A DNA stretch of 55,262 nt from Streptomyces sp. NRRL WC-3618 (GCF_001280005.1 NZ_LGDW01000445.1:1-55262), one strand, 5' to 3'; positions 38,092 to 46,718 are shown, counted from the stretch's first letter. The notes: generated from the letters alone by a model not told the origin. Translations and numbers: made by a program.

Positions 38092-39027
38092 CTACCCGAG
38101 CGCCCGCAACCCGGGTGCGAACGCCACCAGTACCGGGATCACCGGAACCAGGGCCGCGGCCGCCGTCAGGCGCAGCCTTCGGCCCGCCGTCAGCCGGTCC
38201 GGTGCGGTCAGCAACCTGCGCACCCGCAGAGGGAGATGGGCCTGCGGGGTCGGGGACGGGCCGAACACGCCCCGGTCCTTGTTGAGTTCGACCAGGGCGA
38301 GGGCGGTCGTCACACGGCCGAAGCGGCGGGAGGCCATGTCGTCGGCGGCGAGTTCCACCAGCCGGTGCATCTCGTCCCGGAACGAGGCGAAGACGGGCAC
38401 CTGCGGAAACCCGCCCGCCAGCGCGCCCGAACAGTGCAGCAGCCAGTCGTGGCGGGCCCGCGCGTGCCCCTGCTCGTGCGCGAGAACGGCGTCCAGCTGA
38501 CGCCCGTTGAGTCGGCGCAGCGCGGCCGTGGTGACGACCAGTCCGGGTGCGGTGCCGGTCAGCCACCAGGCGTCGGCGCGCTCGCCCTCCAGCACCACGA
38601 GCCGGTCGGGACGCGGCTCCTCGCCGGGCAACAGCGGGGCGCGGACGAGGAGTTCGGCCCGCCGCAGCCTGCGCCGACGGCGCGCCCGTACGACCTCACG
38701 GACGAGCATCGCCGCGGTCCACAGCCCGCCGCAGGCAAGCGTCACGGCCGTCGCCGCGGCCCAGGGGCGGGAGGCGCCGAGGACGTACGCCTCCACGACC
38801 GCGTGCGGCGCCGGGGCGAACACATGGCCGCGTACGGCCTGCCAGGCCGCCGCCGCGCTCAGCGTCATCGACAGCACGCAGCACATCAGCACGGCCGCCA
38901 CCACGCACTGCCATACCCACAGGGCGACCACCGGCTCACGGTCCGGCCAGTCGGCGCGCGCGAGCAGCCGCGGGGCGACGACGGCGGTCAGCGCGCCGAG
39001 CAGCAACAGTGCCGCGGGGACCATCAT
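38092..39027 (-). CDS. M56-family (BlaR1-like) membrane metallopeptidase
   Basis: A 311-residue protein with hydrophobic segments near 5-25, 35-60 and 90-110, a cytoplasmic-facing zinc site HEQGH in LDAVLAHEQGHARARHDW, a third ligand candidate in VELAADDMASRRFG, and a terminal hydrophobic helix. It lacks the penicillin-binding sensor domain of BlaR1. These peptidases usually cleave a BlaI/MecI-type repressor; none is adjacent. ATG at 39027 follows AGGGTG. The DUF5134 gene lies 80 bases upstream on the same strand. Confidence 0.87.
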   Translation of the reverse strand: MMVPAALLLLGALTAVVAPRLLARADWPDREPVVALWVWQCVVAAVLMCCVLSMTLSAAAAWQAVRGHVFAPAPHAVVEAYVLGASRPWAAATAVTLACGGLWTAAMLVREVVRARRRRRLRRAELLVRAPLLPGEEPRPDRLVVLEGERADAWWLTGTAPGLVVTTAALRRLNGRQLDAVLAHEQGHARARHDWLLHCSGALAGGFPQVPVFASFRDEMHRLVELAADDMASRRFGRVTTALALVELNKDRGVFGPSPTPQAHLPLRVRRLLTAPDRLTAGRRLRLTAAAALVPVIPVLVAFAPGLRALG

Positions 39028-39081
39028 GCGTTCACCCTATGAGCGGGGCGGCGCTCACACCTACGGTCCGTGGCGGCAAAG

Positions 39082-39109
39082 TGACGCAGACCACGGTTTC
39101 GTGGCGTCA
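39082..39109 (-). terminator. Hairpin at the end of the DUF5134 gene
   Basis: CCACG-GTTT-CGTGG forms the upper stem, continued by TGACG and CGTCA with unpaired bases between. It overlaps the DUF5134 stop codon and would reduce transcription into the M56 gene. It is less stable than the other hairpins listed. Confidence 0.4.
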
Positions 39110-39667
39110 GAGCGTGATCAGCATGGCGAGCGTCGCGATCCCCATGGACAACCGGCAGGCGCGCACCAGTTCGGGCCGGTCGCCCCAGCCGGGCGAGCCT
39201 GTCGGGCCCCCGCCGCCGGTGGCCAGGACCGGTACGGACACCAGGCGGACGCCGGACAGCAGCACGTACCCGGTGAAGTAGAGGAGCAGTGTCGCCGTCA
39301 GCGCAGGGACCCCGGAGCTGCCCGACCCGTGGTGGTGACCGGGGGCGGCGGCCATCGCGGACGCCATGTAGGCCATGGCGAACGCCCCCACGAGGTGGTG
39401 CAGATGGTGCGGCCCGGTGCGGGTGGCCCACAGGGCGCGCAGCGCGGCCGTGCCGAACACGGCCGTGTACACCAGCCAGGCCCAGCGCGGCGGGGTCAGT
39501 ACGGCGGCGGGCACGGCCATCGCGGCCATGCCGAAGCCCATCAGCGCCTCGCCACCCGCGGCCCGGCGCTGTTCCCCGGCGGTGCTGCGCATCCGCAGCA
39601 GGCAGTACGCCCCGGTCGCGGCGCACAGCGCGACCAGCAGCCACCCGGGCGAAGCCGGACCGTGCAC
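39107..39667 (-). CDS. DUF5134-like His-rich membrane protein
   Basis: A 186-residue protein with about five hydrophobic segments, for example WLLVALCAATGAYCLL, AWLVYTAVFGTAALRAL and TATLLLYFTGYVLLSGVRL. Two His-rich loops, GPHHLHHLVG and PGHHHGSG, suggest metal contact. This is the DUF5134 pattern of actinomycetes, often near M56 peptidase or copper genes. GTG at 39667 has GGGGGAGG five bases away; open frame upstream is not family-like. Function is unknown. Confidence 0.75.
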   Translation of the reverse strand: MHGPASPGWLLVALCAATGAYCLLRMRSTAGEQRRAAGGEALMGFGMAAMAVPAAVLTPPRWAWLVYTAVFGTAALRALWATRTGPHHLHHLVGAFAMAYMASAMAAAPGHHHGSGSSGVPALTATLLLYFTGYVLLSGVRLVSVPVLATGGGGPTGSPGWGDRPELVRACRLSMGIATLAMLITL

Positions 39668-39860
39668 ACGAACCTCCCCCTCGATCCCGGTTCCGGGACC
39701 TCCGTCGAAGGGATGCCCACGCCGGGCGGTGCGCATGCGAGCGCAAGGGAGTACGCGGGGGAGCGCGCTCCGGAGCACCGCAGGTGAAGGGGGTTGCGGC
39801 ATGCCCCGAGGGAGGAACTCACGGCGCCGCCGGGCGAGTTGCGCCTCCGGCTCCGGGGCG

Positions 39861-40253
39861 TCAGATGCCGGGCCGGTACCGCAGCGGATGGTCGGCCGGT
39901 ACCTCCACCAGCACGATCCGGGTGCCGTCCGGGTCGGCGATCCACATCTCGACGAGCCCCCACGGCTCCTTCACCGGCGGCCGCACGATCTCGACGCCCC
40001 GGGACGCCAACTCGTCGTGGGCGGCAGCCACGTCCGCCACCTGGAGCCACAGCCGTACGGACGGCGACGGGGGTTCCTCGGCCCGCCCCGAGAGCTCCAG
40101 GAACCCTCCGCCGAGAAAGTAGACGGTGCCCCGCTCCGGCCCGGTCCCGAACTCGCGGTGGACGGCGAGCCCCAGGCGCTCGCCGTAGAAGATCCGGGAA
40201 CGCTCCGGGTCGATGGGACGGACAAGGATGCGGCTGCTCAGTACATGCACCAT
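39861..40253 (-). CDS. VOC-family (glyoxalase-like) protein
   Basis: A 130-residue single-subunit vicinal-oxygen-chelate protein: SRILVRPIDPERSRIFYGERLGL, FLGGGFLELSG, RLWLQVADVAAAHDELASRGVEI, and WGLVEMWIADPDGTRIVLVEVP. Metal-ligand Glu is likely in the FLELSG strand and the last strand. Members include dioxygenases, isomerases and antibiotic-binding proteins; role unknown. ATG at 40253 lacks a clear ribosome site. Divergent from the GNAT gene 93 bases away. Confidence 0.85.
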   Translation of the reverse strand: MVHVLSSRILVRPIDPERSRIFYGERLGLAVHREFGTGPERGTVYFLGGGFLELSGRAEEPPSPSVRLWLQVADVAAAHDELASRGVEIVRPPVKEPWGLVEMWIADPDGTRIVLVEVPADHPLRYRPGI

Positions 40254-40346
40254 GCACCGGAGCCTAGCGGGAGTGCCCGCGCTCGGCGTTAGGCTCATCG
40301 GTGCCCGCGCCGCAGGAGAAACCCGAGAACCCGGAGAACCGCCGCC

Positions 40347-40886
40347 ATGGACAGCGCCGCCATCACACCGACCTTCCGTGACGCCACCGAGGACGACATC
40401 GACACGCTGGTCGCGCTCGTCGAGTCCGCCTACCGGGGCGATGCCAGCCGGGCCGGCTGGACCACCGAGGCGGACATCCTCGAAGGGCAGCGGACCGATC
40501 CGGAGGGCGTGCGGGACGTCGTCAAGTCGCCCGACAGCCGGCTGCTGACCGTCGAACAGGACGGCCGCGTCGTCGCCTGCTGTCACCTCGAACACCGAGG
40601 CGACCACGCCTACTTCGGTATGTTCGCGGTCAGTCCGGCCGTCCAGGGGGCGGGCCTGGGGAAGGTCGTCCTCGCCGAGGCGGAACGCGCGGCGCGCGAG
40701 ACCTGGGGCGCGCGGGCGATGCACATGACCGTGATCTCCGTACGGAACGACCTGATCGCCTGGTACGAGCGGCGCGGTTACCGCCGTACGGGAGAGATGA
40801 GCCCCTTCCCGTACGGCGACGAGCGGTTCGGTGTTCCGCTGCGGGACGATCTGCGGTTCGAACTGCTGGTCAAGGAGCTGGTGTGA
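40347..40886 (+). CDS. GNAT-family N-acetyltransferase
   Basis: A 179-residue acetyltransferase. The acetyl-CoA loop is VSPAVQGAGLGKVVLAEAE (Q-x-x-G-x-G) and NDLIAWYERRGYRRTGEM closes the fold. The acceptor is unknown. The ATG has GGAG about eight bases upstream with GCCGCC between. It ends 15 bases before the convergent GDPD stop. Confidence 0.88.
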   Translation: MDSAAITPTFRDATEDDIDTLVALVESAYRGDASRAGWTTEADILEGQRTDPEGVRDVVKSPDSRLLTVEQDGRVVACCHLEHRGDHAYFGMFAVSPAVQGAGLGKVVLAEAERAARETWGARAMHMTVISVRNDLIAWYERRGYRRTGEMSPFPYGDERFGVPLRDDLRFELLVKELV

Positions 40887-40901
40887 ACCCCGGCGTGCCC
40901 G

Positions 40902-41585
40902 CTACGCGGTGAAGCGGCCCGTGACCTTGATCTGCGGGTAGTCGGTGGTCGCGCCGTCCAGCTGCAGGGCACGAACGAGGCGTAGCTGGTCCTGGGTGTT
41001 CACCACCCAGCCGATGATGCGCAGGTCCGCCTTTCGCGCCCGCTCGACGATCTCCAGCGTGAGACGGCGGATGTCAAGACACACCGTCGAGGCGCCGGAG
41101 CGGGTGGCGCGGTGCACGACGTCGGTGCCGTAGCGGGCGGCGATGAGCGCCGTGCTCACCTCGGGGACGAGGCGGGTGACCTCGGCGATCGCGTCCTCGT
41201 GGAACGAGGACACTTCGACCCGTCCGGCCAGCTCCCGGCGCTCGATCACCTCGGCCAGCGCCCGCGCCGCCGCCGTGTCCTTGATCTCGGCCTGGAGCGG
41301 TGTGCCGACGGCGTCGAGGACCTCCTCGAAGGCCGGGACGCGCTCGCCGCGGCCCGCGTCCAGGGCGCGCAGTTCGGCGAGGGTCAGCTCGGCGACGGGG
41401 CCGGTGCCGGTCGTCGTGCGGTCCACGGTGGCGTCGTGCATGACGACGAGGTCGCCGTCCTTGCTGAGCCGCAGATCGAGCTCGATCATGTCGAGGCCCG
41501 CCTGCTCGGCGGCGACGAACGACCGGAGGGTGTTCTCGGGCTCCACGCCCATGATTCCCCGGTGCCCGATGGTCAGGAAGTTCAA
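40902..41585 (-). CDS. Glycerophosphodiester phosphodiesterase
   Basis: A 227-residue cytoplasmic GDPD TIM barrel: TIGHRG at the start (catalytic His), ENTLRSFVAAEQAG, MIELDLRLSKDGDLVVMHDATVDRTT (metal Glu, Asp and second His) split over 30 residues, and AEIKD later. It hydrolyses glycerophosphodiesters to glycerol-3-phosphate and an alcohol. It starts with TTG: the one at 41585 gives the typical MNFLTIGHRG; another TTG at 41591 is possible. GGAAG lies upstream of both. Confidence 0.88.
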   Translation of the reverse strand: MNFLTIGHRGIMGVEPENTLRSFVAAEQAGLDMIELDLRLSKDGDLVVMHDATVDRTTTGTGPVAELTLAELRALDAGRGERVPAFEEVLDAVGTPLQAEIKDTAAARALAEVIERRELAGRVEVSSFHEDAIAEVTRLVPEVSTALIAARYGTDVVHRATRSGASTVCLDIRRLTLEIVERARKADLRIIGWVVNTQDQLRLVRALQLDGATTDYPQIKVTGRFTA

Positions 41586-41875
41586 GGCCAACTCGCTTCC
41601 GTCGACGGCGGTTCGGCTGCCGCAGCCTAACCGCCCGGCCCCGCGTTGAACCCGTACGGACGCGCGGCAACGGCCTGGCCGGAATCAGTGATCAGCCGAG
41701 GGGTGTGAACCGGCCCGTGTCGGGTAGAGGAAGTCACTGTCGTCATGGTTTCCGGCAGGAAAAATTATGGTGACCATGAGGGTCCGCAGGACAATCTCTT
41801 CCAGCACGCCTTGTGATCGGGAACCTCGTACGCATACGGTGTCCTTACGAGAGGTTCTCCCGTGGAGGATGGGAC

Positions 41876-43273
41876 ATGACGGAAATTCTTGAGCAGATAG
41901 TTTCGGACCAGCGGGTTTCTCCGCTCGCCAGGGTGGTGGAGCACCCGGCCTGGCCCGTGCTCAAGGACGCCGTCGAGCAGATCCGGCCATGGCAGGCCAA
42001 GGACGGGTCGATCGACTTCGACCGGGAGGACGCCCCGGACCCCGCGGACGCCGATCTCGCCGTACGCCGGATCGTGGACGCCGTCGCCGAGCTCTCCCCG
42101 CTGCTGCCGCACGACAGCGCCTATCACCAGGCCCTCGCCAAGGATCTGCGCCGCTGGTCCGACAGCGGATTCCGGGTGCCGGACTTCCTCGACTCACTGC
42201 TGGCCTTCCAGCCCGCCGCGAGCCGCGCGGACGGCCTTCAGCACCTGGTCGTCTTCCCGATGTACACGCAGAACGGCAACCCGGACCGCAACCTCGAAGC
42301 GGTCGTCCTGCGCATGGTGTGGCCCGACTGGCTGGCCGAGCTGGAGCGCACCCGCTACGACAACCCGCTGTTCTGCGGCATCACCTTCGAGGACTTCACC
42401 GCCGGGTACGACACCAACTCGGCCGTCCTCTTCCCGGAGACCATCGCCGTGCGCGAGGCACCGGAACGGTTCACCTGGGGCGGTATCTTCTGCGACCGCG
42501 AGGCCGCCCGCTTCCGCCGGGTCACCGACGCCGCCGTCGACATCCTCGGCCTCGAACTGCCTGAGGACGTCGCCGCGATGGTGCACGACCAGAAGCGCTG
42601 CGAAGAGGCGTTCGTCCTGTGGGACATGGTCCACGACCGCACCCACAGCCACGGCGACCTGCCCTTCGACCCCTTCATGATCAAGCAGCGCCAGCCGTTC
42701 TGGATGTACGGCCTGGAGGAGCTGCGCTGCGACCTCACCGCCTTCAAGGAGGCCGTGAAGCTCGAGGCGGAAGGCGTCTCCCAGGCCCGTGACGTGCAGT
42801 TCGCGGTGCTGTTCGACCGGATGTTCCGCTTCCCGGTCACCGGCGAGCGGGTCCGCAACTACGACGGCCTCGGTGGCCAGCTCCTCTTCGCGTACCTGCA
42901 CCAGCACAACGTGATCCGCTGGACCGACAACAAACTGCACATCGACTGGCAGCGCGCCCCCCAGGTCACCAACCAGCTCTGCGCCGAGATCGAGACCCTG
43001 TACCGCGAGGGCATCGACCGGCCCAAGCTCGTCCACTGGTTCAAGGCGTACGAGCTGGTCTCCGCGTATCTTTCCCCGCACCCCGGCTCCCGCTGGGCCA
43101 AGGGTCCCGACGCCCTCGACCTGAGCCAGCCGCCCCGCAAACTCGTCGACGAGGTGCTGCCGGACGAGTTTCCGCTGAGCATGTTCTATGAGGCCCTCTC
43201 CAAGAAGCTGAAGAACGTGATCGCCTCCACCAGGGGGATCACCGCGGAGAGTGCCGAGCGGGTCGCCGCATGA
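41876..43273 (+). CDS. DUF6421 protein, candidate metalloenzyme
   Basis: A 465-residue soluble protein of unknown function. The most conserved-looking stretch is DMVHDRTHSHGDLPFD followed by WMYGLEELRCDLTAF; His253, His257, His259 and Glu281-Glu282 could form a metal site (H-x3-H plus Glu on the next helix), my inference. No membrane segment. ATG at 41876 has GGAGG at ideal distance; an upstream frame is not conserved-looking. The SDR and aldolase genes follow closely, so the three are one operon. A catabolic or amino-acid-related pathway is suggested by the partners. Confidence 0.85.
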   Translation: MTEILEQIVSDQRVSPLARVVEHPAWPVLKDAVEQIRPWQAKDGSIDFDREDAPDPADADLAVRRIVDAVAELSPLLPHDSAYHQALAKDLRRWSDSGFRVPDFLDSLLAFQPAASRADGLQHLVVFPMYTQNGNPDRNLEAVVLRMVWPDWLAELERTRYDNPLFCGITFEDFTAGYDTNSAVLFPETIAVREAPERFTWGGIFCDREAARFRRVTDAAVDILGLELPEDVAAMVHDQKRCEEAFVLWDMVHDRTHSHGDLPFDPFMIKQRQPFWMYGLEELRCDLTAFKEAVKLEAEGVSQARDVQFAVLFDRMFRFPVTGERVRNYDGLGGQLLFAYLHQHNVIRWTDNKLHIDWQRAPQVTNQLCAEIETLYREGIDRPKLVHWFKAYELVSAYLSPHPGSRWAKGPDALDLSQPPRKLVDEVLPDEFPLSMFYEALSKKLKNVIASTRGITAESAERVAA

Positions 43274-43314
43274 GCGGCCGCGCCACCGAAAACACTGCTC
43301 AGGAGGCGATGAAC

Positions 43315-44070
43315 ATGGGGAACGGGGCTCTCAGCGGTGCGGTGATCGCGGTCGCGGGCGCCGGCGGACCCGCCGGCCGGGCGACACTGCTCAGGCTCGC
43401 CGAGGCCGGCGCGACCGTCGTCGGCTCGGACAACGACCCGGAGCGGCTCGCGGAGGCCGTGGACGCGGCCAGCTACGCGCACGGCGGCGCAACCGTCGTC
43501 GGCGACACCGTCGACCTGCTCGACCTGCAGTCGACCCGGGACTGGGCCACGCGCGTCGAGAAGGACTTCGGGCGTGTCGACGGCCTGGTCCACCTCGTCG
43601 GCGGCTGGCGCGGCAGCGAGACGTTCACCAAGACGGTCCTCGACGACTGGGACCTGCTGGAACTCCTGCTCATCCGCACCGTGCAACACACCTCCCTCGC
43701 CTTCCACGAGGCCCTCCAGCGCAGCGACCGCGGCCGGTACGTCCTGACCAGCGCCGCCGGCGCGAGCAACCCCACCGCGGGCAACGCCGCGTACGCCGCC
43801 GCCAAGGCCGCCGCCGAGGCGTGGACGCTGGCCATGGCCGACTACTTCCGCAAGGCCGGAGCCGCCGAGGGCGCCGACGGACCGACGTCGGCGGCTGCGA
43901 TCCTGGTCGTGAAGGCGTTGGTGCACGAAGCGATGCGCGCCGAGCGCCCCAATGCGAAGTTCGCGGGCTTCACCGACGTCAAGGAGCTGGCCGAGGCCAT
44001 CGCAGACGTCTGGGAGCGGCCCGCCGCCGAAGTGAACGGGAAACGTCTGTGGCTGACCGAGAAGCCGTGA
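43315..44070 (+). CDS. SDR-family oxidoreductase of the DUF6421 operon
   Basis: A 251-residue short-chain dehydrogenase: VAVAGAGGPAGRATLLRLA as a variant glycine motif, HLVGGWRG in place of NNAG, and the catalytic Ser and Y-x-x-x-K in TSAAGASNPTAG and AYAAAKAAAEAW. The substrate is unknown. ATG at 43315 is favoured by AGGAGG eight bases before it. An ATG at 43270, overlapping the DUF6421 stop as ATGA, would add 15 residues with unusual codons. Its own stop overlaps the aldolase GTG. Confidence 0.85.
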   Translation: MGNGALSGAVIAVAGAGGPAGRATLLRLAEAGATVVGSDNDPERLAEAVDAASYAHGGATVVGDTVDLLDLQSTRDWATRVEKDFGRVDGLVHLVGGWRGSETFTKTVLDDWDLLELLLIRTVQHTSLAFHEALQRSDRGRYVLTSAAGASNPTAGNAAYAAAKAAAEAWTLAMADYFRKAGAAEGADGPTSAAAILVVKALVHEAMRAERPNAKFAGFTDVKELAEAIADVWERPAAEVNGKRLWLTEKP

Positions 44071-45137
44071 ACCCTCCGAAGACCGACGCGGGCCGTCATC
44101 ACGACCCGGAGAGCCGAGGCTTCGCCAGCGACAACTACGCGGGGGCCCACACCGAGGTGCTCGCCGCCCTGGCCCTGGCCAACGGCGGGCACCAGGTCGC
44201 GTACGGCGAGGACGACTACACGGAGAACCTCCAGCGGATCGTCCGCAGCCACTTCGGCGCCACGGCGGAGGCGTTCCCCGTCTTCAACGGCACCGGAGCC
44301 AACGTTGTCGCGCTCCAGGCGGTCACCGACCGCTGGGGCGCCGTGATTTGCGCCGAGAGCGCGCACATCAACGTCGACGAGGGCGGCGCCCCCGAGCGCA
44401 TGGGCGGGCTCAAGCTGCTCACGGTGGCCACACCGGACGGCAAGCTGACCCCCGACCTGATCGACCGGCAGGCGTACGGCTGGGACGACGAGCACCGCGC
44501 GATGCCGCAGGTCGTCTCGATCACCCAGAGCACCGAGCTGGGCACCCTCTACACCCCGGACGAGATCCGCGCGATCTGCGACCACGCCCATGCTCACGGC
44601 ATGAAGGTCCACCTGGACGGCTCCCGTATAGCCAACGCGGCGGCCTCGCTCGACGTCCCGATGCGGACGTTCACCAACGCGGCCGGCGTCGACATCCTCT
44701 CCCTCGGCGGGACGAAGAACGGCGCGCTGTTCGGCGAGGCGGTGGTCGTGATCAACCAGGACGCCGTCAGCCACATGAAGCACCTGCGCAAGCTGTCCAT
44801 GCAGCTCGCCTCCAAGATGCGCTTCGTCTCGGTGCAGTTGGAGGCGCTGCTCGCCAAGGACCTGTGGCTGCGCAACGCCCGCCACGCCAACGAGATGGCT
44901 CAGCGGCTGGCGGAGGGCGTACGGGCCGTGCACGGGGTCGAGATCCTCTACCCGGTCCAGGCGAACGCGGTCTTCGCCCGCCTTCCGCGCGATGTGAGCG
45001 AACGCCTGCAGAAGCGCTTCCGCTTCTACTTCTGGGACGAGACCGCGGGCGACGTCCGCTGGATGTGCGCCTTCGACACGACCGAGGACGACGTGGACGC
45101 GTTCGTGGCGGCGCTGAAGGAGGAGATGGCGCGCTGA
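44067..45137 (+). CDS. PLP-dependent beta-eliminating lyase, threonine-aldolase type
   Basis: A 356-residue fold-type I PLP enzyme: FASDNYAGAHTEVLAAL, NGTGANVVALQA, HINVDEGGAPE, VHLDGSRIANAAASL with the cofactor Asp, and the Schiff-base Lys in LSLGGTKNGALFGE. It matches low-specificity L-threonine aldolases, which split beta-hydroxy amino acids to glycine and an aldehyde. GTG at 44067 overlaps the SDR stop as GTGA, so it is the coupled third gene of the DUF6421 operon. The aldehyde could be the substrate of the SDR (inference). Confidence 0.9.
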   Translation: MNPPKTDAGRHHDPESRGFASDNYAGAHTEVLAALALANGGHQVAYGEDDYTENLQRIVRSHFGATAEAFPVFNGTGANVVALQAVTDRWGAVICAESAHINVDEGGAPERMGGLKLLTVATPDGKLTPDLIDRQAYGWDDEHRAMPQVVSITQSTELGTLYTPDEIRAICDHAHAHGMKVHLDGSRIANAAASLDVPMRTFTNAAGVDILSLGGTKNGALFGEAVVVINQDAVSHMKHLRKLSMQLASKMRFVSVQLEALLAKDLWLRNARHANEMAQRLAEGVRAVHGVEILYPVQANAVFARLPRDVSERLQKRFRFYFWDETAGDVRWMCAFDTTEDDVDAFVAALKEEMAR

Positions 45138-45182
45138 CGCCCTCCCACTGAATGCATAGGTATGCGGTCACCTGAAAAGTCA

Positions 45183-45212
45183 TTGACTCTTCGGTGATCG
45201 CTTTCCTATGCT
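45183..45212 (+). promoter_or_regulatory. Vegetative promoter of a leaderless transcript
   Basis: TTGACT (45183-45188) and TATGCT (45207-45212) are spaced 18 bp. The expected start of transcription falls at about 45219-45221, on the ATG of the next gene. That ATG has no spaced ribosome site, so a leaderless message is likely. Confidence 0.65.
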
Positions 45213-45220
45213 CTGGAGCC

Positions 45221-45814
45221 ATGGAGCTGATCCAGAACACCTCTGACCTGTCCGCGTATCTGGCCGCTGACGAGGTCATCGACCACCATCACCCGCTGGT
45301 ACGGGAGACCGCCGCGCAGCTCGCCATGGGTGCGGTGGACTCGTATGCCTATGCGCGAGCTGCGTACGAATTCGTGCGCGACACCATCCCGCACTCCGCC
45401 GACAGCGGTGACCCGCGGGTCACCTGGCGGGCCTCGGCGGTCCTGGAGCAGCGCACCGGCATCTGCTACGCCAAGGCCCACGCGCTGGCCGCGCTGCTGC
45501 GCGCCGAGGACATCCCCACGGCGCTGTGCTACCAGCGGCTCGCGCACGACGACGGAGGCGGTCACGTCGTGCACGGGCTGGTCGCCGTGCGATTCAACGG
45601 CGCCTGGCATCGCCAGGACCCCCGAGGCAACAAGGCGGGCGTGGACGCGCGGTTCTCCCTCGACGGTGAGCGGCTGGCGTGGGTGCCGGATCCGGAGTCC
45701 AATGAGGTGGACTATCCAGTACTGTACGCTGAACCGCATCCGGCTGTGCTGGGCGTGCTGAAGGCCGCGCCCGACAGGCCGTATCTCTGGAAGACGCTCC
45801 CCACCGCACTCTGA
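45221..45814 (+). CDS. Transglutaminase-like cysteine protease-fold protein
   Basis: A 197-residue protein with the transglutaminase-core triad: Cys82 in QRTGICYAKAHALAALL, His in GGHVVHGLV (115 or 118) and Asp133 in HRQDPRGN. The preceding VRDTIPHSAD segment is also typical. Small stand-alone members act as peptidases or amidases; the target is unknown. It begins at the predicted start of its own promoter. The B3/B4 gene follows after eight bases, so they are co-transcribed. Confidence 0.86.
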   Translation: MELIQNTSDLSAYLAADEVIDHHHPLVRETAAQLAMGAVDSYAYARAAYEFVRDTIPHSADSGDPRVTWRASAVLEQRTGICYAKAHALAALLRAEDIPTALCYQRLAHDDGGGHVVHGLVAVRFNGAWHRQDPRGNKAGVDARFSLDGERLAWVPDPESNEVDYPVLYAEPHPAVLGVLKAAPDRPYLWKTLPTAL

Positions 45815-45822
45815 GGCAAGCG

Positions 45823-46515
45823 ATGACTCTCACCCTGACCGTGTCCGACGAGGTGCGCGCGCTCGCACCCGGCTTCACCCATGTCGCCATCGAGGCGCAC
45901 GGACTCGTCAACGGGCCCAGCACCGACGCCAGTTCGGCACTCCTGGACGACGCGGCCCGCCGGCTCGCCGTACGCCTTGACGGCCGGCCCCCGCACGAGG
46001 ACCCGCACATGGTCGCCTGGCGGGACACGTACACGGCGTTCGGCTCCAAGCCGTCGCGCACCCGCAACTCGGCCGAGGCGCTCGCCAAGCGGGCGCTGAC
46101 GGACGCGGGGCTGCCCCGGATCAACGTCCTGGTCGACGTCTACAACGCGATCAGCGTGGCGCACCTGGTCCCGGTCGGCGGCGAGGACCTCGACCACATC
46201 CGGGGCGGGATGCGGCTGGTACGCGCCACGGGCACCGAGGACTTCGTGACCGTGGCCGGCGGCGAGGAGACCGTAGAGCACCCCGACGCCGGTGAGGTCG
46301 TGTGGTGCGACGAGACGGGAGTGACCTGCCGCCGCTGGAACTGGCGCCAGGGCCCACGCACCCGCCTCACCGAGCAGACCACATCCGCGATCTTCCTCCT
46401 GGAGTGCCTCCCCCCGATGGCGCCGGAGCAGTCCCGCAACGCCGCCACCGAACTAGCCGAACTACTGGAGAAGTTCAGCCCTGGGGCAAAAATCACGCTC
46501 CGCAACGCGGAGTGA
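45823..46515 (+). CDS. Stand-alone B3/B4 tRNA-binding-domain protein
   Basis: A 230-residue protein consisting of the B3/B4 domain found in the beta subunit of phenylalanyl-tRNA synthetase: WRDTYTAFGSKPSRTRNSAEAL, LPRINVLVDVYNAISVAHLVPVGGEDLD, and VVWCDETGVTCRRWNWRQ. In PheT this domain edits Tyr-tRNA(Phe); free copies may edit in trans or bind other ligands. The ATG has GAGG close by. Its last codons and stop (cgcggagTGA) match the first bases of the 70-bp repeats that follow, so the C-terminus may be repeat-derived. Confidence 0.87.
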   Translation: MTLTLTVSDEVRALAPGFTHVAIEAHGLVNGPSTDASSALLDDAARRLAVRLDGRPPHEDPHMVAWRDTYTAFGSKPSRTRNSAEALAKRALTDAGLPRINVLVDVYNAISVAHLVPVGGEDLDHIRGGMRLVRATGTEDFVTVAGGEETVEHPDAGEVVWCDETGVTCRRWNWRQGPRTRLTEQTTSAIFLLECLPPMAPEQSRNAATELAELLEKFSPGAKITLRNAE

Positions 46516-46518
46516 ACC

Positions 46519-46718
46519 GGGGGCGCCCCAAAGGGGCGCGAGGAACTGCGGGCCAAGCCCCCACCGTCCCGCAGGGAGTTCACCCCCCGGGGCGCCCCCC
46601 GACAGGGGCGCGAGAAACTGTGCACCAGCCCCCACCGGCCCGCACTGCGGAGTGAAAGCGGGGGCGGCCCCCGACAGGGGCGCGGGGAACTGCGCGCGAA
46701 GCCCCCACCGTCCCGCAG
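46519..46718. repeat. Three tandem copies of a 70-bp palindromic intergenic repeat
   Basis: Copies begin near 46519, 46589 and 46660. Each has a GGGGCGCCCC-like stem, AGGGGCGCG, then GGAACTGCG (AAACTGTG in copy 2), and CCCCCACCGTCCCGCAG or close variants. Short spacers contain GGAGTGAA or its complement. Sequences of this kind are scattered between genes in many Streptomyces genomes. They lie between a plus-strand and a minus-strand stop and can fold into hairpins that may terminate both. Confidence 0.85.

Noticed and set aside
46519..46718. CRISPR-like array
   Set aside because: The three units are palindromic, about 70 bp, adjacent and without unique spacers; no cas gene is near.
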